A stretch of DNA of 64,000 nucleotides from Holacanthus passer (taxonomy: Eukaryota > Chordata > Actinopteri > Pomacanthidae), in contig JAFREQ010000015.1 in the NCBI GenBank assembly GCA_025331565.1, positions 6,717,501 through 6,781,500 on the forward strand, in the 5' to 3' direction. A program made the position numbers and the translations under genes. Position 1 is the first letter of the stretch; each line of letters begins with the position of its first letter. The notes under the pieces were generated by a model that was not told the DNA's origin, ran no database searches, and saw nothing but the letters and a program-made list of their open reading frames with translations. Shown one piece after another: positions 36,521 through 47,400 of this stretch.

Positions 36521-38899
36521 TTGCAAATGGTGTTTCACATTTCGTGCAAGTGCTAAAAGGCCTCATCTTCTTTACTTCTTTATACTTTAAAGACTCCTAT
36601 GCTTCCCTATAACCGCTCTATATCACCATGTTTCAGTTAAAACATAATTCTGCATAGTGTTCACAGTGCATCTACATATGACTTTTGTGGCCTTAAAAAA
36701 TGGATTTTGAAATATTCTTGTGAAAGTAGAAATAATTTAAAACGCAGATTCCTCTGATGGAAAATGTATCCAGTTGGTGGGTGGTCGAGTGTGACAGTTT
36801 CTCTCTTTTGTCACACATCCTCTCCTCTTGATGAATTGAAGATTAAAACCTTGTTTGCTGAACAGAACACTGCTGAATTGTGGATTTCTATTCCATGATG
36901 CAAAACAACATTAAGTAATAGCATCACTTCTTCACACGTGATTGCACAAAGAGAAATCTTCATGAAGTGAAGTAAGCTGTCTTTAGATAACATCACTATC
37001 AAAGCCAAATTAGCTAAATATCCCTGTAAAAATATGTGGTTGGTGGGCTTCATGGTATCAGACAGACTACATATAGCATGAGCTGTAGGATGTGTCCCCT
37101 GTAAATTGAACATGTGCCCTCTTGTGGCTGAGTGTATGCATGCATGTTTGTTCAGAGATGGTCACACTGCATATGTGCAGGGTTGGGTAGTGCCATATTG
37201 TGTCTAACTGGATTACAGACAACATACAATCACATGCAATTAATGACATTTTAACAGTGTAGTAAGAATAATTAGTTACACTTATCAATGGAAAGAGTAA
37301 TCAGATTAAAGATGTTTTTTTGAATCTATATGTTACATTAGGCCTCTTTTAAAGAGCATGTTGGGAAAGTGAAAAGACATAGAGGAGACAGTAATTGTCA
37401 TATGTTAATCATGGAATTAATAGTCATTGTTGTTTTACTCTGCAAACATGTACATTTTACAAGTATAAAATAATTCACAATTCTTCAAATGTGATCAAGT
37501 ATAGAAATCCAGGACACCACAGGATGGAAATGTCTGATGAAATAAAAACTTAATTTGTGAAAAAGACACATATAGCCAAGATTTTTTTTTTTTTTGCATG
37601 TTTTCAGCTAAGAAAAAAAATATTTTATTTCATGCTAGAAAAACAGCTGAAGAGATATTTGACATGTTTTATTGTGTTATTTAATATTTAAAAAAAACAA
37701 TCCTATGGATGTAAAATGTGTGATCCTTGAAAATGTACTCGACAAATTGTAATCGTTTTCCTCAAACGACATGAGTGTGTCATACATATTTTGTGATTTA
37801 AGAGCAAAAACATTTTGCATCATATACTGTCATTTCTGAAGATCTACAGACATTTTCCACATCACTTATCATGTAGGATTCTTCACAGTTGCAAACTTAC
37901 TTATTAAATAATGATGTTTTTTTACTTTTACACAGTCTTGCACTGGATATGTCTAAATAATCTAGAATATATTTTAGCTTTTTTTTTTTTCATCAAAATG
38001 CATCCTTTGTTTCTTTGGGGAAGCAGGAAATCCACCTCAAGATGTTGTCACAACACCAGGTAACACGTCTGTCTTCCCTTATACACACACAAACACAGTG
38101 AAGTAAAGGTGAAGTATGGGACAGATAAGAATCTTAAAGGAGGTAATGAGGGACCATAAACTATTAACTCACTGTTTTCAATCCTCATTTTCTCAACTCT
38201 TCAGGTAACCCTGCATGCCCAGAGGCTGTATGGTTAACAAATGCTCTGCTTCTCTTTTTCCTTTTCTCTCGCTCACCTGGGTTCACCTCGTGGGTCTTTG
38301 TCATGATAAGTGCACTCAGTTTGAGTTCCCACTGAAGTGTTGTGGCTCACATGTATTTGATAAGATCAAACACATCAGAGAAACAGTGCCTCTTTTGGAA
38401 GCACCTTGTAACGGTAACATCCAAAGGCTGCTAATCACAGAGTGGATTTCCTTATTCTGAAGATGCAGCGTTTTCTCCGATGCTTATCTAAATGTTGGGC
38501 TTTAGATAACACATAGTTCTTGTTTTTGTGATGCAAAGCTCTTTTGCTGTCACTGAACTGCTGCAGGTTAATGAAGACAAAACATCAAACATACTGTAAC
38601 TGATGATATATCACAACCAAAAATAAAATCAGAGGCAGTCCGCTTATTGGTGAAGGGCATTATAACCACATTTGAGTCTTCCAGGTCACGTCTATCCAGT
38701 GTCAACATAAAACAGAGTGTGACTTCAGGTCTATCCTGTATCACAAGAATAATACATGGAAAACTTGTTTAATGAAGACCTTAATTCAATGAATCACTCA
38801 GAATACAGAGCGGGACTGCATATTGCTTTATTTAGGAACTGTGTCTGTGCAACATGTGGATGTAATAGTACAGTGCACTTTTTCCAAATCTGTGTTTAG

Positions 38900-39720
38900 A
38901 ATATTGCAAAGGAAGAACTGTCAGCACTCTGCGCCAAAGCCTCGACTATAATTAGCCCTCGGTATAGAAACTGATATTATGGCACATTATTCAAAAATTC
39001 CCTCACAGCAGAGGCCTGATTGTCTGAACACTAATAAAAGTTAAACACATGCTGTTTTACTGCCGCCTGTTATTTTGACATACTAAAACCACAATATAAA
39101 CCCAATGAATAATGCAAATTAGGGTTTGAAACTTAAGGTATCTATCATCCTTGTCACAATGAGAGAGGGATCTGTTTCTTCTGCTGCAGTTTCACAGTAA
39201 GGAATGCATGTCTGACTATTGAAATTCTGAGGTGAAGCTTGTTAGTGGAGCATATAGCTTATGCTCAGATAATCACTGTGATGATTCGATTGCCTACAAA
39301 TGTCTCTCTGTTTTTGATCTGATGGTGTAGAGTTAATCGTGAATGCAGCTGTAAGGCGCCCTGGAGAGGATGGAGATTTTTCCAGTGGTCTAAACAGGCC
39401 TTAGTCTGACGCAGTCTGGGACCTTATCGCTATCGGGCCACAGGCAAGATCAAACCTGCCTATTTTGCTATTAGGCTAACTTTATCTTTAGTGGACGCAG
39501 AGCAAATTACTCTGTTTTTTTAATGTGTACGGTTTCAGTAATATAGCCTGGAAAGCCCTTGGCTTATTCTGTGCGTATGCCTGGTAAATGCAGCACTCTC
39601 TTTCTTTTTGGGGGCCATTTTCTCCTTTATTTTTGATGCATTCTGTCCACCAGCATAGCACATTTCTGACTCAGCTTACCCCACTAATTGATTTGACATG
39701 GTAGATCCAATATCCTTTTC
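38900..39720. promoter_or_regulatory. Candidate pax3 upstream enhancer block
   Basis: A long stretch of repeat-free, balanced-composition sequence in otherwise AT-rich DNA, dense in short motifs seen in developmental enhancers: TAATTAG, ACACTAATAAAA, GATTCGATTG, CTTATCGCTATCGGGCC, GCTATTAGGCTAAC. It is 2.2-3 kb upstream of the presumed pax3 start. Conservation cannot be tested here, so function is inference. Confidence 0.3.
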
Positions 39721-40239
39721 ATGATAGTCAAACTTTAGTATGATAACTTTCCTTCTCCCCCCCTTTCCTTCTTTTATGGACGTATAATGTTTCCACATGT
39801 TCTGTGTTCACCATATTTTTTTTACAGGAGGAATTAAACTATACTGGGCCACATGCTGTGGGATACTGCAATGAAAGGGAGAGGAAAATGACACTCTGCT
39901 GCTATAAAGTTAGGATGACTTATAGTAAAACATGGATTTGAAAAAGTCATCTTTTTTACTTAACTGTCACAACAGTAGCACCAACAACAGCTGGATTTGC
40001 TTATTCATATTTACACATAGAAGGCTATTTTCATCCATCAGCATGAGGTTGTGATAATCTTTTTTTTGATCACTCTCATCTCAATCTGCTCATCAGTGAA
40101 TGACCTGCCTCAGCTCTGGGGAAGCATCAGGTTGTCTCCTGGAGGTCATGACCAGCCTGTGATTCATGGGCTGCGGGTCGAGGAGGCCTCCAAACAGAAT
40201 CAGCTCTTATTCCTGGGGGGGAAGAAAAAAAAATGTATC

Positions 40240-40560
40240 GGTCTATTAAACACGCCCAATTATCATAATTATCACAACTCTGCAAGCTTCAGAAAAGTCA
40301 AATGATCCCTCATGTGCTTGTGTGTGTCTGTAATCGACCATTTGCACGGATGTGTTACACTGTGACCACGGCTCCGTGTAGCATCTATTGTTCAGTCCGT
40401 GCAACCAGGAGATGACCGTGCGGGGCTTTCTGCGTGGGTTGTGGTGGAGAGAAAATAGAGCCTCCTCTCCACGCTGAGAATCCACCGCATCCAGGCCATA
40501 TTAGTCTCCTGACCTCCATTGTGTGTGCAGTCTGCTGGAGAGAAAGTCCTCCTTAAAAAC
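40240..40560. promoter_or_regulatory. Candidate proximal neural-crest enhancer of pax3
   Basis: High-complexity block centred about 1.5-1.6 kb upstream of the presumed pax3 start, with AATTATCATAATTATCACAA, CCATTTGCACGG and a SOX-like CTATTGTTCAG. Mouse Pax3 has conserved neural-crest elements about 1.6 kb upstream of its promoter (established knowledge); equivalence here is positional inference only. Confidence 0.3.
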
Positions 40561-41780
40561 CCATCTGTGCTTCTGGTGATTAAAGGAAAATTTGATATTT
40601 TTTATTTGCAATGTTTTTACTGCCCAAATGAACTTTTCAGTATGTAGTGTAAAGAAAATCTAATGGAAATAATTGACAAATTTTCAAAGATTTTTTTTAC
40701 AGTATTCAAACAAATTATTTTTAATGGGTGAATAATGATAATAATAATAATGATGATAATAATAATATATTAGAAGAACTTCATGATGTCATATTTTATT
40801 CTGTCCTCTTAATTTCTTTTTGAATAATTATTTAGTGTTGTCTTTGTGATTACTCTCACCTGTTGCTGTCTGTTGTCAGTCCTGTTTTATCATAATTGTA
40901 ACTTCATAAAAAATTAAAGATCATAGTAAAAAACTTAAGTGAATGTTCTCCCACGTTTTGCTGCTTTTTTGCGCAAACTGAGTGCTCACATTGAGCACCT
41001 GGGATCCACCATGGAGTGATCACAGCTCAGTAACTATGTTTTTGCTATGCAGTGAAATCTATACACCTTTGAAATCCTCACTGATGATCATTTTATTTAC
41101 TTTGACTTTATTACACAGGTTTCTGTTTTTTTCATTCCAGTTGTCATTTTTTAAAGTAAAAGTTTGTAATAATATTAATAAAAAGAGAAAACGTTGGCTG
41201 ATAAAAACAACTGTAACAACAACTAGGCTTCTTCTTATTATTATTAATAATAATAATAATAATGTAAACACCAATAGGCTATAATAATTATAATTCTTTC
41301 ATTAGCAATAATTCTTGTTTCTTAATATGTTTAAGTCAGGAAAATATTATATATGCTAGACTGTGTGTGTGTGTGTGTGTGTGTCTACCTGGGAAGTCTC
41401 ATCAATATGTAAACACTGTACATTTGTATTTCAGAAAACTTATTTCTTCACTAATATAAGTTCTCAATGAAATCTATCGATGTAAAAAAAAAAAACAATG
41501 ACAAAAGTTTTAAATATTTTCTGACATATAGTAATTTGTAATGTTTGGTACTTCACATAATCAATCGGCACTTTTACATCATGAAACTTTCTTCTACTCT
41601 GGATGATCCTGATTTCTCATCCAGATAATGAGAAATATAATACAGATTTCAGCACAGATAAGGCGTTTAATTTAATTGATATTAGACTATTACAAGACTG
41701 TTTGTATTAGAGCATTAGAAGTTGTGCATTTGGTGGAAAAGTTTCCTGCGCAGTAGCAGAAGCTTGTGACACGACAGGAT

Positions 41781-41920
41781 GACCTCGCGAGGTCAGCGCA
41801 GACAGGAGGGGAGCTCCTGCCGTCCAATCACAGAGCTCCTCCTGCCCCTGAACGTCCGGGTCTGTGGCCAATCAGGAGGCGCGGCTCGGACTCAGAGGGG
41901 ACAGCCACCACAGATAAAAT
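41781..41920 (+). promoter_or_regulatory. pax3 core promoter (palindrome, two CCAAT boxes, TATA-like)
   Basis: GACCTCGCGAGGTC at 41781-41794 is a perfect 14-bp palindrome with the CTCGCGAG core. CCAAT boxes lie at 41824-41828 and 41868-41872, both as CCAATCA, and a TATA-like GATAAAAT at about 41913-41920, which would put the start near 41945. The leader to the ATG at 42187 would then be about 240 bases. Motif positions are seen directly; the start site is inferred. Confidence 0.55.
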
Positions 41921-42186
41921 GTTTGACTTGCATCCATCCTCTCAAACCATCCTCCCAAAGCCTGGCAGGACTGTTAGAAACCTGCACCTTGATTTCAGCT
42001 CTCAGCTCACATCAGCCTCTGGATACCAGTCAACACTGTGAGGGCTCCAGCTCTGCTCACACAACCTGTTACTGCAGGACACAGGGAGCGACATTACAGC
42101 CAAACTCCAGTGTGTTCTGTGGGATTAAAAGCGACAGAGAAGAGGCAGCTCGGTCTGCAGTGTTACCTGACACACAGTCAGGGATC

Positions 42187-44111
42187 ATGACAGCTCTAGC
42201 AGGAGGTTTACCCAGGATGATGAGACCGACTCCTCACCAGAACTACCCGCGGGGAGGATACTCTCTGGAAGGTAAGAGGCTCCACCAGCAGCTGCTCGCA
42301 GGAAACTTTGAGACAAGTTCAGCAAAGTTCTGAAAAGTTTTAGACCTGCAGAAATATTATTATATACAACTCAGTGAATGTTGTTGCACATGCATGAGTT
42401 TTAAATGTCATTTTACAAAAGAGTGTAGAAAAACTATCCCGGGTTTATGTCGACATTTAAAGTGACAACATATTTTATTATTCTAATTTCATTTTTATTA
42501 TTATTTATTTTTCACCCTGTTATTCATTGATGGAGGCAGTTGACGTTTCATGAGAATTTTTAGAAATAAAAATAACAGAAATTTTCTACCTCTTTTACTG
42601 TAATTTAAAAATAGTTCAGGCTGAATATATAAGATGAAGGATGGAAAACTTTTCACTGTGCTTAAGTCTTTAAGTTTCCATATTTGGTTCTAGTTTAAAA
42701 GTCTTTAATGATGTTCAGCAAAAGTTTTCCTGCACTTTATTAGTTGTTTCTCCTGATTTAAAAATATTTTTTTAATATAATATAAAAGAAAAACAAGAGA
42801 CACTTTTTAGTCTCCAGGTTTTTCAATGTCTAACCCCCCATGTCCTGCTGTCCAGTGTCCACTCCGTTAGGACAGGGTCGGGTCAACCAGCTCGGGGGTG
42901 TCTTCATAAACGGCAGACCTCTGCCCAACCACATCCGACACAAGATCGTGGAGATGGCACATCACGGCGTGCGGCCCTGCGTCATCTCCCGCCAGCTGCG
43001 GGTCTCCCACGGCTGCGTGTCCAAAATCCTGTGCCGGTACCAGGAGACCGGCTCCATCAGGCCGGGGGCCATCGGAGGCAGCAAGCCCAAGGTGAGACAC
43101 CGGGTTTCTGCAAAATACACACACACAAAGAAGGTGGAGAAAGTGAGCAAGAATTTATGAGAAATTTAGAAGAGAGGCGTGATTTAATTTCCGGAAATAG
43201 GAGTTGTTGCCTTGAAGGAAAAGCTTATTTTAAAAGTTGTGATTGTGGCTCAATAAGTTTGTGACTGTTAATAAAAATAAAAGATGATTGAAATGATTGA
43301 AAAAAAAGTCTTTTATAGATATATCAGCCTATAATTTTATTAATTCTGGCTCCTCTAGAATAAAATTTTAAATTATTGTGGCACAACTTCAGGCCTCCAA
43401 CTTCTTAAATTCAAAGGCACGAAAAGGCCTCTAAAAATCTAAATAATTATAATAATAAAAATAATAAATGTAACAACCTTTTCTTCCTCCCATCAAAGCA
43501 AACTGCTTCTCCAGAGGTGGACAAGAAAATCGAGGAGTACAAGAGAGAAAACCCGGGTATGTTCAGCTGGGAGATCAGGGACAAACTGCTGAAAGATGGG
43601 ATCTGCGACAGGAACAATGTTCCCTCAGGTGGGCGACACTTTGTGGAGCAAATAAAAATTAGGAAGGATGTGAAAATATTTTAATTATATTTCATAAAAC
43701 AACTGTTAAAACATATTAATTAGACAGAATGAAAATGCTGATATTTGTGAGCACATCAACCCAAACATGTTTTTATATCCAGGATATTAGTACAAATATA
43801 TTTAATATGTATTTTTCGTTTTTTTCATGCTGTTTTTTTTTTTTTATTATTTTTTTCTAAGTGAGCGCCATCAGTCGCATCATGCGCTCGAAATTCGGCG
43901 GAGTTGGGGACGATGAAGAGGAGGATGATGAGGTGGTGAAGAGGGAGATGGAGGAAAACGAGCCCCGGACTAAACACAGCATCGATGGCATCCTGGGAGA
44001 CAGATGTAAGTTCAGCCTCAGGATTTTTACATCCTCACTGTTTGCTTTGGATGTGAAGGAGAATATTGTGATGTGGGTGGGAATGATTCGTTTTTGATCA
44101 TCAACTCAGAC

Positions 44112-44152
<41 letters not shown>

Positions 44153-47100
44153 TATAAGAAGAAGAAGAAATACTGCGATTATTATAACATTTTATTCATA
44201 TAATAATCATGACAATTATTATTTAACCTGTTTCAGTTTCAGGTGTTTACGCATGCGTGTAGGCTCCTGAGATTTAACAAATGTGCAGGGATTTTTTTTT
44301 TTTTAAGTGGATAATCAAACATTTGTCTAACTTCCACCGGGCCTGAGATTTTTTTTTTTTCCTTTTTTTTTAACACACAATCAGACACTTGAGGATGAAC
44401 TTCAGGGGACAAAGCGGGCAGAGTCCATTGAGACTCACACCTCAGTTTGACGAGCACAAAAGCCAAACTGCAGTGAGCGGCTCAGTGGTGTGCGAAAAGA
44501 CGCCAGGGCCTTTCAAAGCGGGGAGAGAAAGGGGGGAAAAAGTGCGCTGACAAAAGGCCGGGAGAAGACATTATGAACCCGCAATGAGCGATGAATTATT
44601 CAGGGACACCAATGGGCCCAGTGCGCCCTGGTTTATAGACTGCTCCAAAAAAAAAGTGCCAAATTTTTGGGTCATTTTTTATCAGAAAAACAGTGGAAAA
44701 GAAACTCAGATTTTGGACAAACACCTGTTGATTTATGACCTGTTGGGGTCTGAGGAGTGTTGTCTCAAAAGGACAGGCTGCTGTTGGAGACATGATGGCG
44801 ACTGTAGTTAATTATTGATGACCAGGCTTTTGGGAACACTGATGGCGTTTTGGGAATATCACGGAATTACGCACAGATTTGCTCCTTTTATTCAGTGTTT
44901 GGATTCGGTTTTGTTCCTCCATTTTAACAGATGATGACAGAAAAATTAAAATAAACATCAAGTTAACACACTTGAGGGAAAAAAAAGTCCTGATTTTGAG
45001 ATGTGTTAGACTCATTCAGGCCGTGCGTAATCAAAGCGAACCGTGCCGGCGCTTTTACGCACGGAGCTCCAGTCTTTGCGCACAGAGCGTGACGCCTCCA
45101 GCCGGTGAGCGCAGGGAAACTCTTCTCTTCTCTCCACTAGATTAAATCCAAAACCTTTTATTTCTCTCCACTTTCATCTCGGGGAGAAGTCCGCCCCTTT
45201 CCTTTCCGCCCAGGGCGCACACATTCATGCCATATCTGTGGGCGCTCCCCTCTCCCTCTCCCAGGCCAGACACAAGCCCCCAAAACTCATTTCTGCAAAA
45301 ATAAATGAATACAATTTTAAAAAGTAATAATTCAAAATCCAAATAATCAGGCGAATCCAAAAATTTGAATGCACTGGTGCTTCTTGAATTCATCATTTTT
45401 TTTTAGTTTAATAAGCTCAATCTTGTGGAGAGTGTTTGATACAACTCTCAGAAAACTATCATTTTCGATATATCTTTAATTCACACTTTCAGCCTGCTGT
45501 GTATTTATTGATAGAAAACAAATAACATTAGCTATTTCACATCAAATAGGTGACATCCTCCATGCAAACAGCTCTGAGGCATCCCCCCCCCATTGATATA
45601 CACAGCAGCACTATTTCATTCTTGTGTCTCTTTGTGGAAGTGGTTGTTGTTTTTCTCTTTTATAGCTTCTTCATTAGAATGTGAAAAGGGTGGTTTGGGG
45701 ACTGAGAGAGTGTCTTCTGGCCAAATATTGATTAAGTAGGTGTTTGCAGAGGCTATTGTTGTGGTGGAGAGAGGGCCTGTTGCTCTCTGCCCCTTTCTCC
45801 TCTACCACCATTGTTGGCTTTCCTTAAGTGCTAAGATCAAAGCTGACTCATTTAGATTTATTTGTCTGGGAAAAGGACTGCTAAGGTTTGTGGGATAAAG
45901 TATACTCGGCAGCCTCAGGTCTGCATGGCATTAGCAAGTGGCTGTGGGAAAAGGATGTTTGCTGGAATGAGTCTGATGAAGTTGTTTGTTTCTCCTTTAG
46001 CTGCTGAGTTATGGAGGTAGACTTTAGTCCTGCATGCAGAATTTAAGCGACGTGCACGGTTGAGCTGCAGCTTGAGATGTGTTTGAAAGAATTTTTTTTT
46101 TGGGTGCCATTTATCACATTTGCCCATAAAGCTGGAGTATGTCCAACTCAGTGTATCTCTGATAATTCATTTTAATGGAAAGATTGAGTAATGCAACAGT
46201 GCCAAGATTTTGTTTTTGGCTCTGAATTAATTGATAGCATCCCTTCTTCTATTTATTGCTGTTAGCACTTTAGCCTCATTTAACTAATTAAAGTAACCAA
46301 AGTCATGAAAGAGGAGTAGCCACTCTTGCAGGATCCATTTATGGCCGTGGGGGTGAGGGGGAGAAAGAAGAAGAAGAAAAAGAAAGCTCAGAAATACAAA
46401 CAGTCAAAGGGATAACTTTTCTTTAAAGGGAATCCTGCAGTGCCAAATTGAATGAGCCCAGTTCTTTCAAATCTGCCATGGTGAACGCAGTCAACATGTA
46501 ATAATTGGTTTCATTGAGGTGCATTCCAACAATCTGCTGCCATTCTCCTGCCTCTATTGTCCGGAGGCAGGCAAATAGCCAGAGGGACAGGAGGAATCAA
46601 GTGCTGACAAAACATGAAAGATTTAGCTGCTTTTGTCAAAGGAGCTGAGTAGGACTTTGTTTGTGTAAATAAACTGGGTTACTGGCTCCCCGTGACTTTG
46701 GCATGGGTTTAGAAGTGAGGGAAATTTACAGAGTACGGCGAGCAGACAGATCATATTTGCTGTTTGTCTGAGAGTTTGCTATATTTTAAAGCAGCTAAAA
46801 CTGAAACACACATTCAGCCATGGAAGGAGGGAAACAGTGAGCAAACTTCCATATACAGCTGCCACATCCGCGTCATCTAATCCAATTTTCAAACTTCAGA
46901 ACCTATATTCTCATGAGACATTTAAGAATATAAACAGATACGTTTCTCTCACGTGCCGGGAGAAAGAGAAACCCAGCAGCGTGGCAATAACCCGCAACTG
47001 TAAACACAGAGGTCCATGTTTGAATTTCTAGAACTCGTGTCTTTGTTAAGGGGTCCTCGCATTTCCACGATGAATGAGTCAGAGATTGGAGGTTTAGAGG

Positions 47101-47323
47101 AGACCGTCTCAACTAGTCGCAGGAGACAGAAGGCCTTGATGCAACCAGAGGAATGTCTGCTACAGCCACATTTTCCTTTTCCTCTCAGGGCTGGATAATG
47201 GAGAAATTTATATGTGGGCCTCACTCTGTGTTTTCCTGTGTTAATAATGCTTATAATGCTGGTTTAGCCCAGCTGGGGGAAAACAAACCAAACTTCAAAC
47301 TATATTTCTGCCCTTGAGAGGTT

Positions 47324-47400
<77 letters not shown>

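Larger units (their letters stand above)
36521..41780. other. Intergenic DNA upstream of pax3
   Basis: No coding gene seen. AT-rich from 36.5 to 38.5 kb, then two stretches of higher complexity (see 38900-39720 and 40240-40560). Small ATA/ATT-type microsatellites occur at 40735-40770 and 41247-41263, and (GT)n at 41365-41384. Confidence 0.5.

Noticed and set aside
41779..42333. 184-codon frame overlapping the pax3 leader and exon 1
   Set aside because: It runs out of frame with the clear pax3 coding exon and shows no known domain; at most part of it acts as a leader reading frame.
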